DNA of 64,000 nucleotides from Orychophragmus violaceus (taxonomy: Eukaryota; Streptophyta; Magnoliopsida; Brassicales; Brassicaceae). The notes under the pieces are model-generated. The model was not told the origin of the DNA. It saw only the letters and a list, made by a program, of their open reading frames with translations, and ran no database searches. This document shows positions 13,901 to 25,322 of the stretch, piece after piece; the stretch's first letter is position 1; each line of letters starts with the position of its first letter. Position numbers and translations under genes: made by a program. The stretch lies in assembly GCA_030180135.1 (NCBI GenBank), contig CM058232.1, positions 59,107,330 to 59,171,329 of the forward strand, read 5' to 3'.

Positions 13901-14151
13901 TATGAATAAATTCAAAAGTTAAGCGGGTTTACTACGTACATACCAACCAAGAAGTTTGTTTGAGACTTTCATTTGAAATAGACTCATAGTTGGTTAATGA
14001 TAGGAAGATATTGTCTAATCTAAGATTAGTGATACATGTACAAGCTGTCAAGGCTTATATGATCTCATGTTCAAAGGCTTCTGTTTTGGATGGATGGTGA
14101 TTCAATGACTGATCTCCTCAGACCAATGAACCGATTAATGAATGAGGAGGA
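13901..14151. other. Unassigned flank of the gypsy element
   Basis: No gene, repeat or motif is recognised. It forms the left flank of the 3' LTR at 14152. The five bases before that LTR (GAGGA) do not match the five after the partner LTR (ATGAT), so no target-site duplication supports this edge. Confidence 0.4.
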
Positions 14152-14760
14152 TGGATTGAAGTGCACCACACAAGCTATGGTAGAACTTGTGATAAAACAT
14201 GAGTTTCTGATCCTATGGAGATTCTGGTCTCAACAAAGCAATAGAAAGAAGAACATATTTCTTTGCATGTCAATAAAAGAAAATTCAATTTTGTTTATTG
14301 ATATGAGGTAAAAAAATACACTACTTTGAGAACAAATAGTCCAGACACCTATGCCTTCAAGGGGACTTTAAAACAGATTACATCAATGAAAATAGATTGA
14401 TTCTGGGACCTATTGACAAAAATTTAAAGACAAACTCTATAATTCAAATATGCATAAGAAAACAAATAAAAACACTCATTAGTCAATAATCATAAGGACA
14501 CACTTACCTTATATGGATGTTGGACGAGTTTGGTTTGCTTGGTGATCAGAAAGTGACCGTTGGAGCAGAATGGTATGAACTTAAGTGGCTGGATTCAGAA
14601 TGGATATGACGAGCAGATTGGTTTGGGCTTGATTTGGTAAAAAAGGACATGAGTCTTGTGGGATAATTTCCTTGCTTCCTTGGATAGCTTCTATCTCCTC
14701 TTGGTTCATGGGCTGAATGTTTTGAGCTTTCTGGATCGTCTCATCTTCTATATGTGGGCA
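14152..14760 (-). repeat. Gypsy 3' LTR
   Basis: On the minus strand it begins TGCCCACAT and ends CAATCCA, so it has TG...CA ends. It is preceded by the polypurine tract AAGAGAGAG (complement of 14762-14770). It is alignable throughout with 45609-46237, with numerous substitutions and small indels. Confidence 0.85.
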
Positions 14761-15923
14761 ACTCTCTCTTGAGATCAGACATGGATCAAAAGCTTCATGT
14801 CCTTTTGTACTTTGGTGATCACATGATCTTCTTGGTTCACGACTTTGTTGATGTTTAGGTTGTACTTGTGATGGAGAACTTTATCTCTTGATCTAGTCAT
14901 GGCTCCATCATAGACAATTGATACCATCTCTACCTTGTCTTATTTTGGTTCAGTTGGGATGTCCTCATCATTCCAAACCTCATCAAAAGGTTTTGACCTC
15001 AAATGGTTTTCATCTGCAAGGAAAGGGGATAAATCAGTGACAATAAATGTTGAAGAAACATTGAACTCATTTGATAGCTTTAGTCGATATGCATTGTTGT
15101 TTATCTTCTTTAACACATTGAATGGGCCATCTCCCCCTTGGTGTTAGCTTTGAAATCCTCTCGTTTCTAAACTTCTCATGTCTCATATGTAGCCAAATCC
15201 ACTCTCTTGGTTCAAACACAACCTCCTTACGACCCTTGTTGCATGCTTAGTGTATTGGTTTGTCCTCTTCTAAAGTTTCTCTCTAGCCTTTTGGTGAAGT
15301 TTCTTGATGAATTATGCCCTTTCTTCTCCATGTAGGCTAACTACTTTATCTAGTAGCAATGGTGTGAGGTCTAATGGTGTTATTGAATTGAACCCATAAA
15401 CTACTTCGAATGGAGACATCTTGGTGGTTGAGTGTTGAGCTCTATTGTAAGCAAATTCTATGAATGATAGAAACTCTAACCAGTTCTTGAAGTTCTTCTC
15501 AATGGTTATCCTTAGCAATGCTGATAGAGTGCGGTTGACAACTTTAGTATGTCCATCTGTTTGTGAATGGAAAGTGATTGAGAGTAGGAGTTTAGTACCA
15601 AGCTTCTTTCACAATGTCTTCCAGAAGTGGCTCAAAAACTTGCTATCTATGTATGAAACAATGGTGTGTGGTACACCATGAAGTTTAACCACGTCTTTTA
15701 AGAACAAGTCAGAAGTTTGAGATGCATCATTTCTTTTGGCACAAGGGATGAATGTGCCATGTTAGAGAATTTGTCCACTACCACAAAGATTGAATCCTTA
15801 TGGCGAATCCTAGGACAAAGTCCATAGAGTTATCCACCCATGGAGCATTTGGAATGGGAAGAGGGATGTATAACCCATGAGGATGGACTTTGGATTTAGC
15901 CTTCTTGCAAACCACACATCTAG
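14761..15923 (-). pseudogene. Gypsy integrase core and C-terminal region
   Basis: Reading leftwards, the first part continues the zinc finger (RCVVCKKAKSK, HPHGLYIPLPIP). The catalytic-core end follows (15312-15518: WLEFLSFIEFAYNRAQHSTT, KMSPFEVVYGFNS), a stretch common to plant gypsy integrases. The C-terminal part (14935-15180) has NVTDLSPF-like and DENH-like pieces. Several frame changes and stops make it non-functional. Integrase joins cDNA ends to host DNA. The CACTA element has separated this part from the rest of pol. Confidence 0.8.
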
Positions 15924-16329
15924 CACCACTACAAGATTATTGATTATTCATTGCAATTTCTGATAGCGTTATTGGTGTTTCTGCTATAGTTGATTAAATC
16001 TAGATATTTAGATAGTGTTTGTTTATTAGTAAATGCTATCAATTTAACGGTCCGACAAAAAAAATTTCATCCGCAAAATTTCTAGTTTTGCGTCTATTAT
16101 TTGATAACACATACTACACTAAACGCTATATATAATCCACGCGGAAAAATATTTCATTTACCCGCTTAACACTTTAGTGAAAAAGCGGATAAAATTTTTC
16201 ATGTTCCCTCTCATAAAACAAAATAATTTGCTAAGACTTACCAAAAAAATAACTCGACCATCTATTTTACTCTCCATCTCCAAAACACTAATTTCAATTC
16301 ATCCTCCTCAAGAGAGCAAGAGAACAAAA

Positions 16330-16740
16330 ATGGCAGTTGTCGCGCCTCCACAGGCTCCAACCACTGCAGCGGAGCTGAACATGGTATCAGAGACTTCCCC
16401 GTTTAACATTGTCTGATTTCCATGCTCAGCTTGTCGTGAGGAAGAAAGCGGACACCTCTCCACCATTCGTGAGGTTTGATTTACTCTCTTTCTTCCAAAT
16501 TAGTGTTCTAAGACAAAAACCCCAGAGTATGTGTACATCAACAATTCAGGTTTCTAATAATCATTGTCTCTTGTAGATTATTATATTATGATTTTTGGTT
16601 TTGATTCACTGAAATTCAGATGGTGTATCTGGGAATGATGCTGATTTGGGATTAGTTTTATTTTTTTAAAGGTTCGGGCAGTTGCGGACTCAAAGCGGCA
16701 GGAATTTATCTGTTTGTCGGAGTTCACCCCTGGTATGAAG
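16330..16740 (+). pseudogene. Captured gene fragment of unknown origin
   Basis: An ATG at 16330 opens a short frame MAVVAPPQAPTTAAELN. Further exon-like pieces (FHAQLVVRKKADTSPPF from about 16420; VADSKRQEFICLSEF from about 16688) lie between intron-like T-rich stretches. I do not recognise the parent gene. Its CpG- and C-rich coding style contrasts with the AT-rich ends of the CACTA element, which suggests capture. Confidence 0.45.
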
Positions 16741-16832
16741 GTATGCTTGTGTCAATTACATATATTAATGAGTTGATTTGTAATCTTATGAGTATTACTC
16801 ATTTGATAATCAATTCTTGAGAATCTCCCACA

Positions 16833-17585
16833 GAAGCGACAAATCATGCTTTTCTCAGAAACTATGCCAACTTGGGTGAAGAAGTTGACGAGAAAGTACC
16901 TTGACAATCCCTTGAATATCGATTTGGTAAAAGCTTTCCTTGGCTTGCCTCATTGTTGCTTCTCACTATTTGAGTTAGTCTAAGATGCTTAATGATATCT
17001 TCTTGTTTGTTTTACTGAATCAGCAGGTTGGAGACCAAGATGAGAAGCTCGCTGAGGGGATCAAACTCTATGAAATCTCAGCCACATCTACATCAAAAGC
17101 ACTATTCTAAGCGACCTTATAACTGTATGGATCAGCTGATAGTTATACATTTTCTAAACATGGTTGATGATTGATTGGTGTCTTCAGCTCTATAGTGATT
17201 ATTTCTATTTCGAAACTTGAAGGTGTATGCAAAGGGTGGCAAGACCATTGTTTTTACCCAAACAAAAAGAGATGCAGACGAGGCCTCTCTAGAATTGTCG
17301 AACAGTTAAGCTTCTTAAGCACTTCATGGTGATATTTCTCAGCATCAAAGAGAGAGAACACTCAATGGTTTCTGCCAAGGGAAATTAACAGTTCTAGTTG
17401 CCACTGATGTTGCATCTTGTGGACTTGACATCCCAAACGTAGGTCTAGTAAGTTTTCAATATCTCGGTACATAGTTTATCCTCTTTTACGGCATGCTTGT
17501 ATCTTTGGTCTGACATTTTCTCTTACAAGTTATCCACTATGAACTTCCTAATGACTCAGAGGCTTTTGTACACCGCGTTGAACAG
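16833..17585 (+). pseudogene. RH3: Captured fragment of an RH3-type DEAD-box RNA helicase
   Basis: Exon pieces encode, in order: KRQIMLFSETMPTWVKKLTR with KYLDNPLNIDL (16833-16926); VGDQDEKLAEGIKLYEISAT (from 17027); YAKGGKTIVFTQTKRDADE (about 17222); HGDISQHQRERTLNGF and LTVLVATDVAS (to about 17440); VIHYELPNDSEAFVHR (about 17528). These are helicase motifs III to VI of the plastid DEAD-box helicase family, needed in the parent for rRNA and group II intron processing. Introns are retained at their normal places, so the capture was at DNA level. Motif III SAT reads SET, and frameshifts are present. Confidence 0.85.
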
Positions 17586-17837
17586 TTACAGTAGGAGAGC
17601 TTAATATGGCAGTAGAATCCACATCTCCCCGTTTTGTTTCTGAGCTTTGATCTTATTGGTTTATTCTTCTTTTGGCAGATATGCCTCAGTCAGAGAATTG
17701 AAACTCAAACTCAGTGTTTATGATTAAGGATTAAAAACAACAGACATAATTCAGCATCTTCTTTCCTCGTCTCACAAAGATTCGATTATTTTCTCATCAC
17801 TTCATGTAGTTTTTTCTCCTTCAGTCACCGATCTCGT

Positions 17838-17985
17838 CCATGGCTCCGATTCATATTGGCGATGTTGTACCAGAAGGAACTATCTCCTTCTTTGATGTGA
17901 GTGCTCACCTCCAGACCGGCTCGGTTCACCCTCTCGCCGCGCTAAGAAAGTCATTCTCTTCGGTGTCTCTGGTGTCTTGTTTCTT
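17838..17985 (+). pseudogene. Captured 5' exon of a type II peroxiredoxin
   Basis: The frame from 17840 reads MAPIHIGDVVPEGTISFFD, then, after a small frame slip, QTGSVHPLAA and KKVILFG-like sequence. This is the opening of plant type II (1-Cys/2-Cys atypical) peroxiredoxins such as cytosolic PRXIIB. The catalytic cysteine block that follows in real genes is absent. Confidence 0.8.
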
Positions 17986-18051
17986 TATGTAACTTTTGTT
18001 CATATCTGGGTTTGATTGTTGGTTTCAATGTAAATATTCTCTTGGAATTGG

Positions 18052-18545
18052 TCTGAAGCTACGTATGACAAGCTTCTCAATGAAGCACCCAAGTTCAAGT
18101 TCATCACCCTTTCCATACTCTCTACTTCTTGTTTCTTTGATTTACTATTTCAGAATTATAGTTCTATTCCCTGGCAGTGATTGAAGCTTAGATATAAGTT
18201 TCAGGAATCTGTTAGTTTGTGCTTCTACAGAATCAAGTTGGAATATTGTTGGACGTTAGCAGTATGATTTTCGTTTCAAGCAATCTTAGGGAAAGAGAAA
18301 CTGTATGATGTTGTTTGAATATGTGCTAAATATTGTAGCATTCACTCTCGTTCTTGTCTAAAATTTCAGAAACTTATGTTTTACATTTCTGTTTCTCCTT
18401 GAAAAATACAGATAAACGGGTATCTAGCAAGGACGGCCATAAGGGATCTAATGGCGAAAGGTGTGATCAGGATGGTCTCTGTTCACTCGAGCCATCAGAT
18501 TTACACTCGTGCTACAAACACCTAACTGATTGACTTTTGTCAGCG
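18052..18545 (+). pseudogene. RPS25: Captured fragments of ribosomal protein eS25
   Basis: One piece (about 18056-18110) encodes TYDKLLNEAPKFKFIT. After an intron-like gap a second piece (about 18413-18525) encodes INGYLARTAIRDLMAKGVIR and VHSSHQIYTRATNT. Both belong to the 40S ribosomal protein S25 in the right order, and the intron lies where plant RPS25 genes have one. A short block beginning GGTTTCAATGTAA and running to CTTGGAATTGG is present both before (about 18020) and after (about 18548) these pieces, so the capture site was partly duplicated. Confidence 0.8.
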
Positions 18546-19194
18546 GTTTGGTTTCAATGTAAGTATTCTCTTGGAATTGGGTTCTTATCTTTCTTTATCT
18601 TCTTTTTCTTCTTTGTTCCCCGTACCAGATGGTTTTAACCATTGCTCTAGACTTAGTTCATCAAATGTTTATACAATTTGGGTCTTAAATTTTTCCTAGC
18701 CGACTGGTTTCATGTCTTCTAATAATCTTAGTGTCCGTCAAAGATTCAGTAGGGTGAAGAGCAGTTTGCCTTCCTCCTGAAATTTTCTAACCTATTTGTG
18801 GTTTCCCTATCACCTACATGATATGATCTAAGAAGTGCAACGAGTGATGTACACGACGCTCTCGGGATATTATTTGGAATGTTTGGTCTATGAATTGTTA
18901 GAAGGTAAGCAAGCATGATAGTGTCTTTCTTCAACAGTCTTAAGTTGTATTACTCGCTTACCAAAACTGTCATAACCATTCTATATGGAATTGCATAGAT
19001 TATGGACTTTGGCTATCCACAAAACCTCTCTCCTGAAATTTTGAAGCTTTATTTTGAAGACACATGTATCTCAGATTGTTTGCTTGATGTTCATGTTCAG
19101 ATTTTTAGTTTAGTAACAAATGTTTAGCTTGATTGCTCATTTAATTAACAAAACCGATTGTTCTGAAATTGGTGTAATTCATGCATCAGATTCA

Positions 19195-19461
19195 TTCAGA
19201 CTTTATAGAAAGTCATTCTAAGGATATAAGGTGGTTGGGATTTGAATCAAGAAATGTTGCTTTGGCACATAGAGGATTTATCATTAACGGACAGCGATTT
19301 CATACAGATGCGGTTAAGCGGAAGACAGAGGCTATCATGAGTTGGAAACAGACGAGGATTTAGGTGGTGCACCTTTGCCTGTCCAAGAAGTCGATGATTT
19401 GGATGGTCAAGCTTCTGAGGATGATAGTGTTTATGTTAGGGATGATTGGGAAAGTTATTAG
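19195..19461 (+). pseudogene. TNP2 C-terminal relic inside the CACTA element
   Basis: Encodes RWLGFESRNVALAHRGFIIN followed by GQRFHTDAVKRK, matching the INGYRFHT-type block of CACTA TNP2 proteins. A frame change then gives an acidic tail (DEDLGGAPLPVQEVDDLDGQ) ending with a stop at 19461. It sits close to the right end in the usual orientation, so the element descends from an autonomous CACTA that lost most of its transposase. Confidence 0.65.
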
Positions 19462-19903
19462 TGGTAGATTGCTAACTAATGTTTGATAGATCAGGTTTAT
19501 GGTTTTGTAAACATGGAAATATTTTATGGTTTTTATATTATGAGTTTATTGTTCCAAAAATATATTACAATTAAAAAAGAGAAATCCATTTGTAATTTAT
19601 TTTAATAAATTTTTGGGTAATTATAAAATAAATTAATAACACAAATAATTTGCTATCTTTGTAAAATAAACTGCTATTATTAGTGAGTTTTAATAACAAT
19701 TATAACACGTTATTATAAATATTAACAATTGCAGAGAGAGAAACGTTATCGTTGTTTAATTAACTATAGCGTACGTAAAGTCCGCTATCTAAAGTGCCCA
19801 ACCTACAATGACGGGAGCTGACAGAGCGTTTTAGGAAACGCTATGGTAGTAGAATCATAGAATTTTGCAGGTGCTATTAATACCCACATTTCTTGTAGTT
19901 CAC

Positions 19904-22900
19904 AATGGGCCTCCACGGTTTTCTTCAAGTATGGCCAGTAGAAGTTTTCCTTAACCATGGCCAGTGTCTTGTCCACTCCAAAATGCCCCAGGAGCCCTAC
20001 ACCGTGTGCTTCTCTTACTATCAAGTCTCTTAGAGAGCATTGTGGTATGCAAATCCTCTTCTCTCTGAATAGAAACTCTTCATGAATATGGAACTTCCTA
20101 TGAGATTTTTTCTACATTCCAAGTATTTATCCTTCAAATCCGAATCATCCTTGTACAAATCTTTGATGAAATCAAATCCAAATCACCTTGGATTCCATTG
20201 TTGCAATCAAATCATGTCTTCTGGAAAGTGCATAAGCAACTATGTTCTTCTTGTCTTTCTTGCAATTGATGATGTAGGAGAAGATATAAGTGAATTTCAT
20301 CCATCTAGCATGTCTCTTTTTGAGATGAGTATGCCCTCTTAGATGCTTCAAGGTTTCATGATCTGTGTGCACTAAAAATTCCCTTGATAACAAGTAGTGT
20401 TGCCATGTTTCTAGAGCTCCAACCAGTGCATACAACTCCTTATTATATGTTGGGTAGTTGAGTGTTGCTCCTCACAACTTCTCAATGAAATATGCCACCG
20501 GTTTTCCTCCTTTTGTTAACACTACTCCAATATCAATGCATGATGCATCACACTTCACTTCAAATCAGGCAGTACAAAACACCGGTGCATTGGTGAGCTT
20601 CTCCTTAAGAGTGTCAAAGGCAGATTTTTTATCTTCTCCCCAAGTTAATCTCACACTTTTCTTGACCATAGATGTGAGTGGTGCAGCAATGCTACTCAAA
20701 TCCCTCATAATTTTTTTTTGTAGAAGCTTGCTAACCCATGGAAACTTCTAATTTGACTTGACAGTGGTTAGTTTGGCATTCCTTAATTGCTTTGATTTTC
20801 TCTTCATCAACATGTAGGCCTTGTGAATGCACAGTAAAACCTAGGAAAACAAACTTATTAGTGGAGAATGCACACTTCTTTGAGTTTGAATAACGGCCTT
20901 CTTGTCGAAGAGTCTTTAAAACAAACTCAAGATTTGTTACATGGTCAGTTAAACACTTTCTATACATCAATATATCATCAAAATATACCACAACAAACTT
21001 ACTGATTTATGCTCTAAGAACTTGGTTCATTATACACATAAAGGTGATATGATCATTTGTGAGACCAAATGGCATGACCATCCATTCATAGAGTACTTGT
21101 TTGGTCTTGAATGTTGTCTTCCATTCAATTCTTTCTCTCATCCTTACTTGTTGATACTCACTCTTCAAATCAATCTTGGAAAACAGTGTGGCTCTATTGA
21201 GTTCATCCAACATGTAATATGGCCTTGGGATTGGGTGTCTGTATTTGATGGTGATGGCACGACAGTTAACACACATGTACCATGAGCCATCCTTCTGCGG
21301 AACAAGTAGGACAGGAAATGCACATGAACTGAGACTTTCCCTTACATATCCCTCGTCTAGTAACTCCTTCAGTTGCTATTCCAACTCCTTAGACTCCTCA
21401 AAGCTCATTATGTATGATGGTTTGTTAGGTAGAGAACCTCCTGGTATGAAGTCTAATTGGTGTTATATGCCTCTTAGTGGTGGAAAACCTTCAGGCATTC
21501 TTTCAGGGAATACATCTTTAAACCTATCAAGCAAAGAGGTAATTTCTGGTGGCAGCTCAAGCTCATCCTAACTTGTACTCAAAACCTCCTTAAAGATTAT
21601 TAGTAGCATTGAGTGTTTGGTAGAAATAGCCTTTCTAACTTGAATTGCTGAATGAAGAAATTAGACTTGGAGCTACTATCTTTCTCCTTGGACATTTGTA
21701 GTTGTAATTGATGCACTTGAGATGGTGTGAGAGGAGCTAAGCTAACCTTGCGCTTATTATACATAAAGTATACATATTAGACCTATCATCATGCTTATTT
21801 TCTTTATCCCACTTATGTGGCCTACCTAAAAGCAAATGACCAGCTTGCATAGGTATTACATCACATTTAACTTCATCTTAATATATGTCAATGCTAAATG
21901 CTATAGTGACTTGTTCACTAACTCTATTTTCAAACTTATAATATTTCCATCTCAACCTATATGGATGTGGATGCTTAGGACTTTTAAGATTCAGCTTGTT
22001 AACCATGTGAGCACTAGCTACATTGGTGCATGAATCTCCATCTATAATGAGATTACATACATTTACCTTTGATAGTGCATTGGCTGCGGAATATGTTATC
22101 TCTTTGAATGTTTTCTTCTGGATCCACCATTACACTTAAGGTCCTCATGGTGACAAGTACTGCTCCACTGTATGGATAATCAATGTCTCGATAGTCATCT
22201 TGTGGTTGTTTATCTTATGCCTTATCTTAAGACTCATAGTCTCCAGCTTCTGTGATGAGCATGACTCTTTGATTAGGATACTCCTTATCCATGTGACCTC
22301 TGCCACTATACTTGAAGCATGTAATGTCTCTGGATATTTAGGACATGTTAACTTGTTGGGTTCTGCTTGGTTGTCTTTGCTTACTTATGCTGCTTTGCCT
22401 TTGAACCGAGAATCACTCAATGCTTGTGCCCTTATCAACTATTTTCCTTGAGTTTGATGTCCAAGTGTTTTGTGGCTTTCTTGAGTTTGATGTCCAATTG
22501 TTTTGGGCTTGCTTTTGTTGTTGTTTTACTTCCTCTTATATGTTGTTCAGCTTGTATGGAGAGATGGAATAGGTCCTTGAAGTCTTGGTAAACTTTCACT
22601 TTAACCGTGCAGCTTATCTTATCTTGCAGACCATCTAGAAACTAAGTCGTCAAAGCTTCCTTATCTTCATAATTTCATTACTCCACTGTTTTGGTACCTT
22701 GCTTAAATGTTTTGAACCTCCTTTGTAAGACTGAAAATGAGGTGGGACATATCTCTGCATCAAGTCTTTCATATCCACCCATACTTCAATAGCTCTCAAT
22801 ATGTTTATTTTTCAATCTGATATGGCTTTATCCCACCACATAAGTGCATAGTCAGTAAGTTTATCTACAGCAAGTGCAACTCTCTTTGGACCAGGATGAT

Positions 22901-22950
22901 TGTAGTAATCAAAGATAAGATTCATTCTCTTTTCCCGGTCAAGATAGGCT
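19904..22950 (-). pseudogene. Gypsy gag end, protease, reverse transcriptase, RNase H, integrase zinc finger
   Basis: Reading leftwards from 22950: gag (RVALAVDKLTDYALMWWDKA, about 22810-22870), a zinc knuckle (CFKYSGRGHMDKEYP, about 22290, where the last cysteine has become tyrosine), and protease (GDSCTNVASAHMVNKLNL, about 22000). Next come RT (21007-21276 with MVMPFGLTN; 20731-20991 starting VYFDDILMY, the YFDD-type catalytic site) and RNase H (20172-20435 with HTDHETLKHLRGHTH). The integrase zinc-finger start (19904-20024, HFGVDKTL, WPYLKKTVEAHC) is last. Frames change repeatedly, so no polyprotein can be made. The order is that of Metaviridae/gypsy pol. Confidence 0.85.
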
Positions 22951-22955
22951 TTAGG

Positions 22956-23601
22956 TGTTGGGAATGTCCTGAAATCTACCGTACTATCTCTAGAAAGTAT
23001 GATAAGTGTCGAGATCAGACATAAGTCATAAATACTGGGTGATCATGATGACTTGCTAGAGCCCGCTCATGATCTATAAGTTTAGGACTTATTACCAGTA
23101 TTGTATGATCCCAAAGGGTCACACACCATAGCTAACGGGAAAGTTATGATGGAATTAATACAGTAAGATGCAAGGCATTTAATGTATTTGTACAGAGAAT
23201 TGGGCCAGACAAAAGACAGTCTTTTGTCTGATTTGGGCCTTGGGCCCAAAAGCCTAATGAGACATTAGTTTAATTACTTGGGCCCATATAAGGAAGAGGA
23301 GAGGCGCAGGAAGCCCTAATTCTTCTTTCTCTGCGATTTTGCCTCAGCTGTCCTCTCTCTCTCTCTGTTGATTCCAACTTGGTCTAGCAGCCTGATCCAG
23401 TAGCTTGTAAGCGTGTGGATACCTAGGAGGAGCCGGTAATCATCAGCTCTTACAGATCTCGATATTCCTTTGATTAATCCGCTGCAATCACAAGGTAACC
23501 CTCCTGATCTGTATGATTCAACTGCAAATCACCTAGATCCTAGATAATTATGTGCTAGGATGTAACCTGACAATTACACCATGAACACACATAATCCTAC
23601 A
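22956..23601 (+). repeat. Copia-A 5' LTR
   Basis: TGTTGGG...CCTACA, 646 bp. A palindrome with arms CAGACAAAAGAC and GTCTTTTGTCTG is at 23206-23230, TGGGCC/TGGGCT-type boxes follow, a CATATAAGG TATA box is at about 23285, and a CT-rich stretch likely marks the start of R. It differs from the 3' copy by about three substitutions and one CT dinucleotide. Confidence 0.95.
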
Positions 23602-23602
23602 G

Positions 23603-23614
23603 TGGTATCAGAGC
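23603..23614 (+). promoter_or_regulatory. Copia-A primer binding site
   Basis: TGGTATCAGAGC, complementary to the 3' end of initiator tRNA-Met, one base after the 5' LTR. It primes minus-strand cDNA synthesis. Confidence 0.9.
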
Positions 23615-23797
23615 CTAGGTCGTTAGGTTTTTGTTTTTTTGGATCATACTAGGTTGTTTATTAGTTTGATGAATCGATTTTAATGAGTAAAATTGATTGA
23701 AACTTGGAAAACCTAGAAATAAGAAAACGATGAGATTGCTTGATGATTAAGTTGACTTTGTCTTATAATTAAGAGTCAATATTGTTAATGGTGTGTC

Positions 23798-24471
23798 TGA
23801 AGGATTGTTTAGTTGATCCTGATTCAATTCTTAGATTCATATCAACCTAAACATGCGATCTAGGTTCTTCTCAGAATAGAAACAAATGATGATCTCACCT
23901 TATACCTGTTTGCAGCGGAAAGAGATGGTATGTTTGAGATCAGAGAAACACCGAGGGATGAATCCTCCAAAGGTTCACACACGCGATCACAGAAAACGGC
24001 TGCTAGACCACTAGAGGAATTCGGCGCAGAGAGAGAGAGAGTTTCCGGCTGGAGTGTTAGGGTTAATTGCTCAGAAACTCGAGTTTTACCTTATAAAACT
24101 TGTCTGATTCCGTTTGGGCCATTTGGCCCAAACACCAATTAACTAGACGGCATTCGCGCACTGTGTCGACCGATACCCCTTGTGTATCGATCGACACACA
24201 GTGCCTAAACCGTTTTATTCTCTCTAAGTACAGTAAATGCCTAGCACTTTTACCGTACTTCTGCTAAAACGTTCCTACACATTTTCCTGTTAGCTTAGGC
24301 GTGTGACCCATATGGGATCATATAATAAAGGCAATAAGTCCAAGACTTATAGATCATGAGCGGACTCTAGCAAGCCATCATGACCCCCAGTATTATATGA
24401 CTTATGTCTTATCATTGACATACTCTTACTTTCTAGAGACAGTACCGAGATTACTGGACACAATTCCAACA
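23798..24471 (-). repeat. Copia-C 3' LTR
   Basis: Minus-strand reading starts TGTTGGAATTGTG and ends CCTTCA, 674 bp. An imperfect palindrome with arms of about 19-21 bp around TCGACCGATAC/GTATCGATCGA is at 24158-24204. It ends next to the polypurine tract and is nearly identical to 30945-31616. Confidence 0.95.
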
Positions 24472-25322
24472 ATCTCCCACTTGTACTGGAATCTCTGTAT
24501 TCATAATCCTTTTGTCACAATATCTCGATTAGTCATAAGGCAAGATTGGTGTCATCCTTATAAAGCCTAATCTTGTTCATCGGACTCTGATTTGACACTG
24601 ACAATCCAAACGACTCGGGAAAGTCCGTTTGAGCATGGCCATGCATTTTCCAGTATTCAAATCTCCGATTGGCCTAGAGATATTCACTCCATTTATATTG
24701 GAGGGACAAATTCCGTCTTGTTCCATCACTGTAAACTATTCATTTCATAATGTACCCAAACAAGGTCCTTATAACTATCGCAGAACGATAGCGTTAGACA
24801 ATGATCAAAGTGCATCAGTCCATGTGCAGTCACATGCATGCGAACTCAGGTCTAAGGACTATACTCTATAGTCGTAGTAAGAATCTCTTATGACACAGAT
24901 ATAAATATCCTGAAGAGTTCTTATAAGCGGGTCTTGTCCGGTCGTATGTTCCCAAACATACACCTATGTACTGACTTTGATGCCGCGCATCTATGACACA
25001 CTGAGACTTTGTCATAAGTCACGTACCAATCCAGTCTCACACGGTTGTTGGTGTTCCAATTTCAACAACCTTCGACTAGGGACGGGATGATATAAAACAT
25101 CTATCAAATATAGGGTCTCATGATCAAGCTAAATGACTTCGATGACTCAAGATCAAGTCATTTACTTCGATGACCTATAAAATGGTTCATATCACTTTGG
25201 AACGATTATTTCATCACAGTTAAAATAATCTTGAAATAATAATTTCATTAAACATAAGAATGTTTTACAAGAACATATCAAATAACTAAATAAAAGCCCT
25301 CAAACTCCCACTCAAATTTAGA
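24472..25322 (-). other. Copia-C 3' region between pol and 3' LTR
   Basis: An 851-bp segment with no frame in the element's own direction. It ends at the polypurine tract ACAAGTGGGAGAT. It is closely related to the corresponding region of Copia-B and more distantly to that of Copia-A. An 80-codon antisense frame runs 24629-24871. Confidence 0.8.
24629..24871 (+). CDS. Antisense ORF in the Copia-C 3' region (80 aa, hypothetical)
   Basis: The frame opens MSMAMHFPVFKSPIGLEIFT, contains GQIPSCSITVNYSFHN and ends with SKDYTL and a stop. It runs opposite to the retrotransposon. The homologous region of Copia-B has the same frame with the same end (92 codons, 42607-42885 minus). No domain, signal peptide or membrane segment is evident. 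It may be a real accessory product, as antisense frames are known in some plant retroelements, or a by-product of nucleotide conservation. Confidence 0.3.
   Translation: MSMAMHFPVFKSPIGLEIFTPFILEGQIPSCSITVNYSFHNVPKQGPYNYRRTIALDNDQSASVHVQSHACELRSKDYTL

Larger units (their letters stand above)
15927..19900 (+). mobile_element. CACTA element (3,974 bp) carrying captured gene fragments
   Basis: The left end is CACTACAAGA and the right end TCTTGTAGTT, nine of ten bases matching the complement of the left. Both ends are flanked by CAC (15924-15926, 19901-19903), the 3-bp duplication expected of CACTA elements. Removing the element plus one CAC restores the reading frame across the gypsy integrase zinc finger. 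Subterminal copies of ACGCTAT/GATAGCG lie at both ends (15970-16130, 19730-19845). Inside are exon-intron pieces of several host genes and a TNP2 C-terminal relic. With no working transposase it depends on trans-supplied enzyme. Confidence 0.92.
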
